A stretch of 64,000 nucleotides of DNA from Chrysemys picta bellii (GCF_011386835.1 NC_088791.1:11222998-11286997); one strand, 5' to 3'; positions 47,270 to 57,690 are shown, counted from the first letter of the stretch. The notes: generated by a model from the letters alone, not told the origin. Made by a program: numbers and translations.

Positions 47270-47545
47270 AGAAAGACGGGCAGGCGCTGCGGCCAGCACA
47301 GGCAGAGAGACATGACAGACAATCCGACAGACCCTCGCTGCAGCCCGCAGCCAGGCTTGACAGCCAGACACACACATTGCAGAGAGACAGACAGACCCAG
47401 ACTACAGCCATTGCAGTCACACCTGGCAGAAAGACAGACGTTGCCAACAAGCAGACCGATATGGCAGACACACTGGCAGACATAACAAACAAGTAGACAA
47501 ACGTTGCAGACAGACCCACACTGCAGGCAGCTATTGTGGATGGGC
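47270..47545. repeat. GACA-rich degenerate repeat
   Basis: Dense, irregular repeats of GACAGAC, TTGCAGAGAGACAGAC and GGCAGACA. The 136-codon open frame through it is a repeat artefact. Confidence 0.7.
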
Positions 47546-48025
47546 AGGGCAGGCCGGCAGTTCAGTGAGTCTGGCTTTCCTGGCTGTCTGATGGGGCTGT
47601 CTCTCTACGGGCTTATCTTGTGTGCTGGCATGTAGGCACTTCCAGACCAGGATGAGGACAAAATTGAATCCTAGGCCTCCTGCACGGACGGACAGACAGA
47701 GGGGGGCTCACAGACGCATGCTGAGATCCAAGCCCAAGTGGTTTCTGGCAAGCCAAGCCCTGCTCCGTCCCTGGGTTGCAGTGTGGTGGTGTGTCTGCTA
47801 GGAATATAGTGAGGAATTGCCTGGCACCGGACAGTAAAGAAATGGATAAAACAAATAAACTACACAAGCAGGGTTTTGTCCCTTACATTATTTGTCATCA
47901 TCACCCATTGCTGGTTCATGGCTGCTGTGTGCCATCTCATTTATTTCTCCTGATACCACAGATGTTAGAGATGGAAAGGCCTGTTAGACGGTCCATCTCC
48001 CCTTGGCCATTGTAGGACTGCATTT
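47546..48025. other. Upstream flank, no gene seen
   Basis: Moderate GC, no recognisable element. Short frames only. Confidence 0.45.
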
Positions 48026-48204
48026 CATAGAATAGAATATCAGGGTTGGAAGGGACCTCAGGAGGTCATCTAGTCTAACCCCCTGCTCAAAGCAGGACCA
48101 ATCCCCTGACAGATTTTTTGCCCCCAGATCCCTAAACGACCCCCTCAAGGATTGAACTCACAACCCTGGAGTTAGGAGGCCAATGCGCAAACCACTGAGC
48201 TATC
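48026..48204 (-). mobile_element. tRNA-derived SINE with CR1 3' tail
   Basis: On minus it begins GATAGCTCAGTGGTTTGCGC (A box), passes GGCCTCCTAACTCCAGGG and the B box GTGAGTTCAATCC, then a linker, and ends in the CR1 tail (GGTCCTGCTTTGAGCAGGGG, GGACCTC...). Terminal octamers read ATTCTATTCTATG. RNA polymerase III head plus LINE tail shows it is mobilised by CR1 enzymes. About 179 bp, near full length. Confidence 0.88.
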
Positions 48205-48224
48205 ATTTGGTAGTGTCTTAGCTA

Positions 48225-48335
48225 AGATCTTTAAGGCAGGGGTCCTTTTTGTTCAGTGTTTGTACAGCAACTAGCACAATGGGGTTCTGGTCCATGATTG
48301 AGGCTCCTATCTGGTACCACGGTACAAATAATTTT
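48225..48335 (-). repeat. CORE/MIR-like SINE
   Basis: On plus: GTGTTTGTACAGCAACTAGC, ACAATGGGGTTCTGGTCCAT, GATTGAGGCTCCTATCTGGT; the reverse complement matches the SINE at 48710-48850. Confidence 0.65.
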
Positions 48336-48505
48336 TAAAAGTCCCATGTGAGGGGGTTTCCACCACATCCCTTGGTAGACTATTCCACAACCTAGTGCAC
48401 CTCAATGTCAGAGTGATATTCAGCTTAACTTTCCCCTTTCTTAATTTCATATCATTCCTTTAACCACAGCTACTAAACTAAGGAATTCCTCTCCCTCCCT
48501 AGTCA
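48336..48505 (-). mobile_element. CR1/L3-type LINE fragment
   Basis: On plus: GGGGGTTTCCACCACATCCC, TTGGTAGACTATTCCACAAC, CAGAGTGATATTCAGCTTAA, CTTTCTTAATTTCATATCAT: antisense of the CR1 3' UTR. Confidence 0.6.
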
Positions 48506-48511
48506 TCACTT

Positions 48512-48616
48512 AGCCTGGCTGGGATGATTTAGTTGGTGTTGATCCTGCTTTGAGCAGGGGGTTGGACTAGATGACCTCCTGTGATCTCTTCCAACCCTAA
48601 TCTTCTATGATTCTAA
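48512..48616 (+). mobile_element. CR1 LINE 3' end
   Basis: GCCTGGCTGGGATGATTTAG, GATCCTGCTTTGAGCAGGGG, GTTGGACTAGATGACCTCCT, ending CTTCTATGATTCTA. Confidence 0.8.
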
Positions 48617-48709
48617 GTAGGACACATTCAGTTTTTTTATTCTTTGCTGAGAAGTCTGTCCTTCCACTGCCACGATCTTTTCTATTCATCTTCCCTATAT
48701 CCCCTCCAG

Positions 48710-48850
48710 TTATTCATTATTAATAGTATTTATTATTTGTATTACCATAGTACCTAGGATCCTTAATCATGGACTAACACCCGATTGTGCTAGGCACTGT
48801 ACAAACAGAACAAAAAGGACAGTCCCTACTCCAAGGAGCTAAAAATCTCT
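48710..48850 (+). repeat. CORE/MIR-like SINE
   Basis: TATTATTTGTATTACCATAG, TACCTAGGATCCTTAATCAT, GATTGTGCTAGGCACTGTAC, AAAAAGGACAGTCCCTACTC: the least diverged copy in the window. Confidence 0.7.
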
Positions 48851-49112
48851 TTCTGGTAAGTGGTGCCTAGAAGTGAATGTATTATTTTAGGTGGGGTTGG
48901 TCCACAGCCCTTTAGAGAAGACATTTTACTTCCCTGTTCTTGACTGTGTTGTTTTTTCATAAGCAGTCCACCTCAGCATTGGCCTTTTCCTTATGACCAA
49001 ATCACCACTGCAAATTCATAGCTGTGTAGCACCATTACTGTTTTTCAGGTTTCTCCCTTCCATTGAATATCTGTATTTTAAATCCTCTTCCCCCCAAAAG
49101 TTGAAATTAGAC
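48851..49112 (-). mobile_element. Diverged CR1/L3-type LINE fragment
   Basis: Plus-strand blocks CAGCATTGGCCTTTTCCTTA and CACTGCAAATTCATAGCTGT resemble antisense CR1. A similar antisense block resumes at about 49350-49530 (TGTTTGCTGAACTTCTGTCC), after a plus-strand CR1. Weak. Confidence 0.4.
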
Positions 49113-49347
49113 AAATTGAGACTGGAAATAAGGCATACATTTTTAACGGTGAGAGTAATTAGCCATTGAAACAATTTACCAAGAGTTGTAATAGATTCTC
49201 CATCACTGACCATTTTTAAATCGAGATTGGATGTTTTTCAAAAAGATCCGCCCTGGGAATGATTTGGGGGCAGTTCTATGGCCTGTGCTATACAGGAAGT
49301 CAGACTAGATGATCACAGTAGTCCCTTCTGGCCTTGGAATCTATGAA
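49113..49347 (+). mobile_element. CR1/L3-type LINE 3' end
   Basis: GACTGGAAATAAGGCATACA, CAATTTACCAAGAGTTGTAA, ATTCTCCATCACTGACCATT, GTCAGACTAGATGATCACAG, CCCTTCTGGCCTTGGAATCT. Clear CR1 3' UTR and end. Confidence 0.82.
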
Positions 49348-49544
49348 AACATATTAGTCTGCATTTCTGCTGAATTTAACTGCATTGTTTGCTGAACTTC
49401 TGTCCATTTCTTTAATCCCCCTCTGTGTTATTTCTGAGTGCTCTCCACACTTCCTCACAGTTTAGAGTCAGCTGCAAATTTTGTAAGTGTGCAGAGTTAG
49501 GCTTGCAGGATGTTTTCTAAGGTTAGAGGAACAGGCTGGTACTA

Positions 49545-49710
49545 CCTATCTAGGTACTTATATGACCCATGTCACTGTTTGAGCGCCTCACAATTATTAA
49601 TGGATTTTATCCTCATAACACCCCTGTGAGGTAAGATCCCCAAGATACCCCATTTTACCAAGCTCTCTTGAGTCCCAGTCCAACACCCTATTCACTAGAC
49701 CTTCCTTCCT
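49545..49710 (-). repeat. MIR-like SINE
   Basis: On plus: GAGCGCCTCACAATTATTAA, TTTATCCTCATAACACCCCT, GTGAGGTAAGATCC, then CCCTATTCACTAGACCTTCC, antisense to a tRNA-like head. The order matches a MIR-type SINE on minus. Confidence 0.6.
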
Positions 49711-50118
49711 ACATTGACTCTTATCGTCCAAATGTGCTGCAATATATTTCAAGTAGATACGACAGTGAGGAGTATGTGGGGGACAGAGAGAGTGAAATTC
49801 ATTTTTGTTCCTCTTCCAGCGGAGACAGCTGCAGCCTCAGATGGTGGGGCCGAAGGAGGCTTTACTCCTTGAGTAAGTTCTTTGGACATGATGGTGGACA
49901 CATATGCAGAAGTCACTGTGCACTGACTGATGGATCCTGTGGCGCTATCAGCTGATGTTATGAGCCTTGTTTCTGTGTTGCCCCAGTAAAAGTTTATGTT
50001 TGATTTAGGGTTTGGAATGATGAATTTAAAGGCACCATTGAACTTATCCAAGTAAATAATACAATGCACCAGCTCCTCCATATATTTTACATTGGTTCTG
50101 AGCAGAGTTACTGTAGGT

Positions 50119-50313
50119 CAGGGGTAGTCAATTGTTTTTTGTCAAGGTCCAAATGTATTGGTCAAGATATAGTCAATGTCTAGAACCCAGAGAAAATAAT
50201 ACAAAAATAATAACAATGATGATAATAATAAGTACATAAAAAGATTTCGGGGGCCATTCAAAAGCATCTGGCAGTCTGGATTTGGCTCACGGTCCGCCTA
50301 TTGACTATCCCTG
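50119..50313. mobile_element. hAT MITE with perfect 8-bp TSD (195 bp)
   Basis: CTGTAGGT at 50111-50118 and 50314-50321. Ends CAGGGGTAGTCAATTG and TTGACTATCCCTG. Inner inverted motifs include CAAGGTCCAAAT and GATTTGGCTCACGGTCC. It splits the Tx1 ORF1 region. Confidence 0.9.
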
Positions 50314-50321
50314 CTGTAGGT

Positions 50322-50500
50322 ATCCCTGGCAGCCATGCACATGTTTTTCATGTGACCCGACAGAACATTTTAGTGTGGGCTGTGGTGAGGAAGCGCATGC
50401 GCTGCTGCTCTAATGCACACAAGACTGAGGATTGCCGGGATTTCATTAGATGCAACATGTGTGGGAAAAGTGGACGTGTTTATAGGCAGTGCCTATAATG
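50322..50500 (+). pseudogene. Tx1-type LINE ORF1 zinc-knuckle relic
   Basis: The plus frame gives ...CSNAHKTEDCRDFIRCNMCG KSGRVYRQCL then a stop. The Cys spacing (C..C....H....C, then CNMCGKSG....QC) is that of CCHC knuckles in ORF1 nucleic-acid-binding proteins of Tx1-like LINEs. The surrounding ORF1 frame is broken, and nearby the hAT MITE separates the upstream part. Confidence 0.55.
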
Positions 50501-51158
50501 GCACAATAGAGAAAAACATCATTCCTAGCCTCAGAATGACCTTTCTTTGCCAGAGGGTCACAGGATGCCAAACAGCTCTGCAAGGATTGGCGAAAGCCCC
50601 ATTTTGAGTGGCAGGGCCTCCCTATTTTTGGAGGAAGGACTGACCTTGTTCTTTGCTGATACAGGACTGGGAAGGAGTCAGGGTAAAGGAGTGGGAACCA
50701 CTGAGACCCAGGACAATAGAGATGGGACATGAGCACTAGTAAAGTGGGGGACACAATCAGAGATGGGGAGTGGAGGGAGAATAAGAGAAACTGGGGAAGG
50801 AAAATCCACAGGCGACATTTGTTATGCAGGAATCCTAACCACCGCAGAGGGATTATAGGTCTGGCAGACCCGACAGTTGGGGAACAGGATTTGATGTGCT
50901 TAACTTCAGGAATAGAAGAGTTTCTTGAAATCACCCATGGCAAGAGAGGATCCAAGGAGACAGCTGGGCTTATAGTGACTGAGAGTGCCCTACAACTGTC
51001 CAAACCACACAGCATTTTCACAGTTCAAACACATAACAAGTTTTCTGTATTAGGTGTTATTGCGGATGAGGAAGAGCAGAGAGAGGAGTCTGTGGGTGCA
51101 TTCATTGAGGGAAAGGGACCCACGAGCTATTGGGTCTGAGTTACTTCAGAACGAACTA

Positions 51159-51347
51159 CACCTCTACCCCGATATAACGTGACCCGCTAGAACATGAATT
51201 TGGATATAACGCGCTAAAACAGTGCTCCGGGGGGGGCGGGGCTGCGCACTCTGGCGGATCAAAGCAAGTTCGATATAACGCGGTTTCACCTATAACGCAT
51301 TAAGATTTTTTGTCTCCCAAGGACAGCATTATATCGGGATAGAGGTG
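51159..51347. mobile_element. TA-flanked palindromic MITE, copy 3 (189 bp)
   Basis: CACCTCTACCCCGATATAAC ... ATATCGGGATAGAGGTG, with TA flanks (51157-51158, 51348-51349). Same family as 9735-9924 and 43099-43283. Inserted in the Tx1 LINE. Confidence 0.82.
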
Positions 51348-51689
51348 TATAGAATTGGGATCAAGATCTGGGGACTCAGGAGGTCTCCCAGTTTGTGAGG
51401 AATGAACGAGTCAGCAAGGAAAAAGTGGGTAAACAAAAAAGAACAAGAGAGGAGGGTAAGTCAGAGGGTTTAACAGCAACGTCAAGGCAGTCAACTAGAT
51501 GGGGGCCACACGTAGCTGTGAACCTTTGTTTAGATGATACCGAAAACTGCAATTTAGAACATATGCCCCATTCTGAGTGTGCACCAGAGGCAAATGATCT
51601 TTCAGTTTTTGGATGGGCAGGATTTGGTTCTAGTGGGTATCCAGGAAATGAGACTATATTCTAGGTGTGACATTTTGTAGCTCAGAGGG

Positions 51690-52979
51690 ACTGGAGGAGA
51701 GACCCATCTGTTTTGGTCCACCGAGCTAATGGAATAGGGGTAGTTTTATATTTATGTGATATTGGTGCAGAAGGTGGTAGAACTACAGCCAGGAGAGGGT
51801 TATTAGTGGATTTCTGTTATTGGAGTGTGAAGGATCATTGTGTTACATCTGTGGCCCACAGCGTTGGAAGCTGAGGAAAGATCTTTTTTTATAGAGGTTT
51901 TGTATTAATGGCTCGACAGTTGTTTTTAATGGGGAATTTTAGTTATTTAGCTGCAGTGGCTGACAGAGCAAAGCAACTCAAAGGATTATGAGCTGTTGAA
52001 ATTTACAATCAGTGTGTGATTCCATTGACTTGATGTTTTGGGGCATCCTAATTTAAGGAAGAAGGGGGCATTTACATTATTTGGAGGGGAAATGGTTGAG
52101 TGATTGGACAGGGTGTTTGGGAAAGCTATCTCAGTGAGCGGATGCTGCAGCGTGCAGCCTGTAGAATTTTCTTATCACTGCATTTGGTCCAAGTTAAACT
52201 CAGGGAGTACAGAACAGTGAACTTTGGCCATGGTTATTGGAAACTAAATACGTGTTTATTTAGTAATGCAGTGGCATGTAGAAAGATTGAAGGCATCTTT
52301 ATGGAACCAGAGACAGTTCAGGAGTTTTATGCATCCCAGACAGAAGGGTGGGAACTGACTAAGAGGAGCCTGGTGACCTCTTTACATTACTTTTCATGAC
52401 ATCTGTATACATCTGATTACAAGCATTATTTAGTACTGCAGAGCCATTTGAGAGATCTTCATAGTCGACTGCAAGCTGGGGAACACGTAGATGCAAGGGT
52501 CTTAGAGACCATTATGGTTCAGTACTGAAGGATATGGCTGGAATCAGATAAATTTGCAAAGGACTTCAGGACAAAAGGTGGAACAGCCTCCTTTAATGTA
52601 TTTGCAGGATGTGAGGAAAAGAGACTGCAGCAGCATATGATGGTGTTATGGAATCCTACTGCTGGACATGTCCACAGGGACCCTGCTGGCATGTTGAGGA
52701 TAGTTCAGGAATATTACAGTGAGATCTCTCAGGAACAAACCATTCCTCCTTTCCAGCAGCAGCAGCAGTTTTTGGATAGTATCACGGATTTTCCAACATT
52801 GGCAGATAAGGAACAGGACTCACTTGTGAGGCCAATAGAAGAAATTGAGGTTCGTGCAGATAGCTTGTTACTGCAGAAGGGAACTGCCCCAGGAGTCGAT
52901 GATTTGACAGAAGAATTTTATGAGAGGTTTATGGATCCCCCCTCTATGGTACTCTCTCATGTGCTTTCAGTGATGGATC
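51690..52979 (+). pseudogene. Tx1-type LINE ORF2: endonuclease/middle region to start of RT
   Basis: Shifting plus frames carry WKLNTCLFSNAVACRKIEGI FMEPETVQEFYASQ, then a 116-codon open stretch (52637-52987) ending ...LLLQKGTAPGVDDLTEEFYE RFMDPPSMVLSHVLSVM. The 'APGVDDLTEEFY' wording is the start of the Tx1 reverse-transcriptase domain. A MITE interrupts it immediately afterwards. Confidence 0.7.
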
Positions 52980-54265
52980 ACTCCTGAGGGCATTCTGCGC
53001 CAAAACATAAAAAATTCTGTGCCAAAAAATTAAAAATGATGGCACACAATATTTTAAAATTCTGCACGTTTTATTTGTCAATAAATAAATGCGGAGGCTC
53101 CAGCATGGCATTGGCTGCATGGAGGTGGGAGATCACTCTGAAGGCCCCTGCTACCCCACGGACGAGGACTCAGCGGTGAGGCTGCACCCAACCCTGACTC
53201 AGCACAAGGCCTGGGCTTGCCCCAGAAACACACTGGGGCCCTGCCCCTCTGAGCCAGGGGCACCAGGTGTGGGCAGGCAGACTCAACCAGGTAGGATCCA
53301 ATTGTGAGGGTGCTCAGGGAGGGAGTGTCCAGGTGTGGCGTGAGAGGGTTCTGTGTGGGACAATCTGGATGCAGGCAGCTCAGTGGGGGGTCTAGATGTG
53401 GGGGGATCTGGATGCACAGAGGCTTGTTGGGGGGGTTCCAGGTGCAGGGGCAATGGGACTCTGCAGGGACTTCCAGGTGAAGGTGGTTCAGGCTCAGCGG
53501 GGGTTGGGGGGGGAGGAAGTGTCTGGATGTGGGGGATCCAGCGTGCGGAGGTCTGGGTGGTGGGGGGTGGGGGCTTGGTGGGGTGGGGGGTCTGTTTATA
53601 GCCAGTTCGGGGTCAGTGGCGTGGGGGTCTGGATGTGGGGGATCAGGGTGGTGCAGGGGGGTGGGGCTCATCAGGGTGGGGGTTTGAGTGCAGGGAGCTC
53701 AGTGGGGGGTGGTCTGGGTACGGGGTTTGGAGGCAGGGGGTCTGGGTGCAGGGGTTGAGGTTCGGATATGGCTTGGCGGGAGTGTCTGGGTATGGGAGGT
53801 CTGGATGCATGGGGGTTGGGTGGATAGGGGAGCAGCTCCCCATACAAAGATCCCTCCCCCGCAGCTGAGGAGCAATGGGGGAAAAAAGCAGGGGAGGATG
53901 ATGAGCTTCCTGCAGCTGGGAGAGGTTTCTGGAGGTGGGTCTGACACAGTCCCAGCCACTCCTTTCAGGGGAAGAGGAAGTTCTGTCTTCTCCTGCCTCC
54001 AACCCAGCCAGGACTAGCAGCTGATCCCAGCACAGGGTAGGAGCCACTGTCTGAGGTGTCCCCAGACCCACGTGATTTAGCTCTCCGCCAGCTGCTCCAG
54101 GTGCCTGAAATAACATATCTGCACTGCTAGTGAAGGGTGTGTGACTGCTCTTGCAGCTGCCCTTTGCTTCCCTGTCAGAAAGTCATTTTTCTGCGTGGAA
54201 GCAAAGAAATCTACAGGGGACATGAATTCTGCGCACTCACAGTGGCACAAAATTCCTCCAGGAGT
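52980..54265. mobile_element. Non-autonomous DNA element with expanded G-rich core (1,286 bp)
   Basis: Left end ACTCCTGAGGGCATTCTGCG; right end CACAAAATTCCTCCAGGAGT. Sub-terminal CAAAAAATTAAAAATGATGG and GGGGACATGAATTCTGCGCA match the element at 40882-41448. It interrupts the Tx1 reverse transcriptase between ...LSVMD and the continuation GLTRGTLGSF. The core is a G-rich minisatellite, listed separately. Confidence 0.7.
53290..53850 (+). repeat. G-rich minisatellite inside the MITE
   Basis: Irregular units of about 30-60 bp built from GGGGGTCTGGATGTGGGGG, GGTCTGGGTGCAGGGG and similar. The plus strand has many G runs of 4-8 with short spacers, a G-quadruplex-prone pattern. Long open frames on both strands (up to 197 codons) are artefacts. 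Confidence 0.75.
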
Positions 54266-55242
54266 AATGGCTTGACTAGAGGCACATTGGGCTCTTTTAT
54301 GAAGCCCTTTTGATTTTTTGGCAAAAAAAAAAAAAAAGGATATTTGGAGAATATCAGGAACTGGAGGCCTATTGTCCTTTTGAACATGGATTACAAAATT
54401 TTGACTTCTGTTGTAGCCAAGAGATTGGGGAAAATAGCAAGGAAATGACTGTATCCCAGTCAGTCTAAGGCAGTTAAAGGTCATACAGTGGCAGACACTT
54501 TGTGTAGTTTGCGAGAAGTGTTTGAAACTGGGCAATGGGGAAAATGGCAGGGTTATGTTTTGGCCAGGGATCAGGCCAAAGCTTTTGACAGAGTGAACCT
54601 GCCTTAATTATGGTTGGTCCTTCCTCAATATGGCATTCCCTCACAGCTTATTAACTGGCTACAGCTCTTTTATGTTCATGCACTATGAATCCCTTTAGCG
54701 AATGACAGGAAAAAGGGGGGATATACAGATACTTTCTGGGGTACAGCAAGGTTGTCCTTTGAGTCCATGGTTATATTGTTTTTCTTTGCACCCTTTGCTG
54801 TAGACAGTATTTGGTAACAGGGAATTTCAGGGTTTAAATAGATGGGTTAAGAAGGAGAAGAATTTCACTCTGTCAATGGCAATTTTTGCCCATGCTGATG
54901 ATGTCACAGTGCTGGTGGACAGGACAGATGATAGGAATATATTTTTGACACTTTACTTAATTAACCAGCTGCAGCCAAAACAGCAATTGACATGTAGAAG
55001 AGCAATGCTTTGGGGATGGGGATTAGGGGTTGCTCTTTTGCTCTTCCAGATTCATTGCAGATTGTGATGAGCCCTCCTGGGGCTATACAGATATTTTGAG
55101 ACTCACCTTCAGCGGTGCGTCAATAGCTGAGTTGAACTGGGAGAAACGCTTTGCCTCCTGCCAGGGTAAGGTGATGAAGTGAAAGATATGTTTCATTAAA
55201 ACATTCCTGTTACCCCTTTGTATTTATGCATTTATGTGGCTT
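54266..55242 (+). pseudogene. Tx1-type LINE reverse transcriptase core relic
   Basis: Motifs in order, in several frames: NWRPIVLLNMDYK equivalent (about 54358-54400), DQAKAFDRVN (54569-54598), LSGVQQGCPLSPWLYCFSLH (about 54735-54795) and FAHADDVTVLVDRTDD (54885-54932), where HADD replaces the usual YADD. Then WEKRFASCQGKVMK near 55138 in the thumb/C-terminal part. Typical L1/Tx1-group RT. Confidence 0.8.
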
Positions 55243-55554
55243 TTCCAAAGAGGATGGATTTAGACTGTTCTCAGTGGTAGAAGATGACAGAACAAGGAGT
55301 AATGGTCTCAAGTTGCAGTGGGAGAGGTTTAGGTTGGATATTAGGAAAAACTTTTTCACTAGGAGGGTGGTGAAGCACTGGAATGGGTTACCTAGGGAGG
55401 TGGTGGAATCTCCTTCCTTAGAGGTTTTTACGGTCAGGCTTGACGAAACCCTGGCTGGGATGATTTAGTTGGGGTTGGTCCTGCTTTGAACAGGGGGTTG
55501 GACTAGATGACCTCCTGAGGTCCCTTCCAACCCTGATATTCTATGCTTCTATGT
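55243..55554 (+). mobile_element. CR1 LINE 3' end inserted in the Tx1 LINE
   Basis: GGATTTAGACTGTTCTCAGT, GTCTCAAGTTGCAGTGGGAG, GGTTGGATATTAGGAAAAAC, GGTTACCTAGGGAGGTGGTG, then CTGCTTTGAACAGGGGGTTG and the 3' octamers ATTCTATG CTTCTATG. The best-preserved CR1 in the window. Still-readable coding remains (RFRLDIRKNFFTRRVVKHW) are the usual CR1 3' pseudo-coding stretch. Confidence 0.9.
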
Positions 55555-56770
55555 GTATCCTCCCCCTGAAAAATTGTTGGTTATTTTTTCAGATGCTCTT
55601 GGGGAATAAATATAACCTAATGAAGGGAAGCATAGTCTATCTGCCAGCTAAAGAAGGGGGTTTGGGCATGGTTTTATACATTTCATAGGGTTTGTGCAGC
55701 TAGAGGCAGGGTATGGCCATTAATTTCCAGTGTTACTGGGAAATGTCACAGGGGAAGAAATGGAGTAATTGGTGGGAAAAAGGGGATGCAGCTCCCAAAA
55801 TGGTATTTTCTCCTGCAATAGCCCACTTACATGCAACTTGCTTTAAGAAGTATTTCCCACTGGCAAAGTTAGGCAACAGCATTCCAGCCCGGTGGCTTAC
55901 AGTTTAGGAGAGTGTTGTACCAGAGGGTGCTTAAGGAACATTTTCAGAACAACATTTAGTATGACTGAATTGCCCAGAAGATTGTCTCAGTGGGGCATTA
56001 TTGTACTTTCAAAATAATAGAGTTCCCTTCCAGAACAGGGATATATAGTGGTGGGTATTTTATGTATCAGAGGGGTAGCCATGTTAGTCTGTATCCACAG
56101 AAACAACGAGGAGTCCAGTGGCATCTTAAAGACTAACACGTTTATTTGGGCATAAGCTTTTGTGCGTAAAAAACCCACTTCTTCAGATGCTAGAGGTAAC
56201 CTATGGGGGAAACATATAGTATATAAAGATTGTCCCCAGGAAGCGTGCTCTGATTCAGAGGAGACAACAGAGCACCTTTTATTATTCTGTTCTTTTAGTG
56301 TCCACATTTAGGATTTGTTGGCTTCAAAACTGTGAGTCCTGCTGTTGTGTGGCCAGACTTACGTACTGGCTTTCGAACTTTTTCAGACACGAGAGGACTC
56401 AGCATCGTGCCTTGCTCAAGGACAGACATTTGCCACATTTTTTTTATTTGAGACTCTGGGCATTGTTAACACTGGTTTTATACAACTTATGGCAGAGTCG
56501 CTGGTCAGCTTGTCTTCAGACACAGAACAACACACTTGAAACTCTGGTGCATGTTATAGGTGTGGTTATTTGGTCACTGGCAATGGTGGAGAAAAAAAAA
56601 TGAGTTTGGTAGAATGGTGGGTGGCATGAAGGCCTATGATATCAGATTGATCTTCATGTTTTCAGGACAAAGAGTCTGGAATGGGGAGGCTTTGGGTGGT
56701 TTCTTTGATAATCTGTGATTCTGATTGCGACAGTAATTTTGGGGGTTTGTTTGGAAGTTTTTATTTCAAT
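55555..56770 (+). pseudogene. Tx1-type LINE ORF2 C-terminal region and 3' UTR
   Basis: Resumes directly after the CR1: PPPEKLLVIFSDALGE, then PASQRRGFGHGF-like wording, with frames shifting. A Penelope-like piece interrupts at 56066-56195, after which text such as ESEHASWGQSL on minus is shadow. AATAAA at 56769-56774 may be its polyadenylation signal. Confidence 0.55.
56066..56195 (-). mobile_element. Penelope-like terminal fragment in the Tx1 LINE
   Basis: ATCAGAGGGGTAGCCATGTT, AGTGGCATCTTAAAGACTAA, GGCATAAGCTTTTGTGCGTA, CCCACTTCTTCAGATGC: same terminal unit as the arms at 26551-26757. Single copy, not inverted. No clear TSD. Confidence 0.75.
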
Positions 56771-56969
56771 AAACATGAACAGAGAAAGAAGGTACAGATT
56801 CTTCTGTCCTGTTTGGGCACCAGTAGGACAAGGTCATCTGAGTACAGTAGATAATTTATTTCAGTCTTATTTATTGGTGTTTTGGGATGGATTGAGTAAC
56901 ACTGAAATATCGCTTTTAATTTGGTAATTAAATAATTTTGAACAGATTGAAGGTTTAATTCCAGTCTTA

Positions 56970-57690
56970 CTCCTCTTTCTTTTTGAAAGCATCTGTTTGC
57001 ATGTTGTAAGGTTGCCAGTTTTGGTTGGATGTATTCCTGGAGATTTCATCACATGACATAATCTTTAATTAAAGATTAATCTTTAATTCCTGGAGACTCC
57101 AGGCCAATCCTGGAGGGTTGGCAACGATAATGTTGTTTGTTTTTATCCTGCAGTAAATGGATTTGTACATGGATTTAATTATGTCATATGTTTTGCCTCC
57201 TGTTCTGTTTTACAATAATTTAAAGTCATAGCTCATGGCGCCAGACTGAGCTAAAGGCTTTTAAAAATATTTTTGCTGGTGTATAAGTAGGTGAAGGAGC
57301 CTGATAAACTGGTGAATTCTTCCCTCCTGGACCAGAACCTTTGCTGCTGTATCTCGGGATATGTCAGTGGGGCTATTTGATGTCAGTTTACACCAGCTAA
57401 GTTTCTGGCCCCACATGTCTTAATATTTTGTGATCCATGTCAAACTAACGTTCTTTCTTTCTGAGGAGTTGAATGGATTAGAGGACTGTTAGAGAAGAAT
57501 AGGTAGGTCACTGACGTAGGTGTTGGAACAAGTTGGAAGTGAATCTGCCTCCTTCTTTTACCCCTCTCTTTATTCTTTGAAGACACGTGTTTGCATGTGG
57601 TTTATTTTTATCCTGCAGCTGATTGATTGGTGCATAGATTTAATTATGTCATATGTTTTGCCAACAGTTCCATTTGGCTGCAGTTGAAAG
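56970..57690 (+). repeat. Direct repeat pair, left copy split by a MITE
   Basis: Copy A (about 56975-57007 plus 57129-57200) and copy B (about 57565-57665) share GTTTGCATGT, TTTTTATCCTGCAG, GGATTTAATTATGTCATATG (B: TAGATTTAATTATGTCATAT) and TTTTGCC. Without the MITE, the spacing is about 465 bp. Probably two copies of a LINE 3' UTR or a local duplication. Confidence 0.6.
57008..57128. mobile_element. hAT-type MITE (121 bp)
   Basis: Flanks CATGTTGT (57000-57007) and AATGTTGT (57129-57136), 7 of 8. Ends AAGGTTGCCAGTTTTGG and CCTGGAGGGTTGGCAACGAT. Palindromic centre (ATCTTTAATTAAAGAT). It splits the left member of a direct repeat. Confidence 0.78.

Larger units (their letters stand above)
49950..56930 (+). 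mobile_element. Tx1-clade (L1-group) LINE relic with nested insertions
   Basis: An ORF1 zinc-knuckle region (about 50300-50500), an ORF2 middle domain (GYWKLNTCLFSNAVACRKIE near 52240), reverse transcriptase (52870-54930) and C-terminal region (to about 56700) occur in order on plus. Five later insertions split it: MITEs at 50119-50313, 51159-51347 and 52980-54265, a CR1 at 55243-55554, and a Penelope-like piece at 56066-56195. Both outer limits are estimates; AATAAA at 56769 may be near the 3' end. The many stops mean it is inactive. Confidence 0.75.

Noticed and set aside
47086..47519. 136-codon plus and 90-codon minus frames
   Set aside because: They run through the MITE and GACA-rich repeat; repeat-driven.
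48150..48204. Possible functional tRNA gene on minus
   Set aside because: A and B boxes are present but no tRNA cloverleaf 3' half; the unit continues into a CR1 tail, so it is a SINE.
53078..53758. Long frames on both strands (up to 197 codons)
   Set aside because: Produced by the G-rich minisatellite; Pro/His or Gly/Val low complexity.
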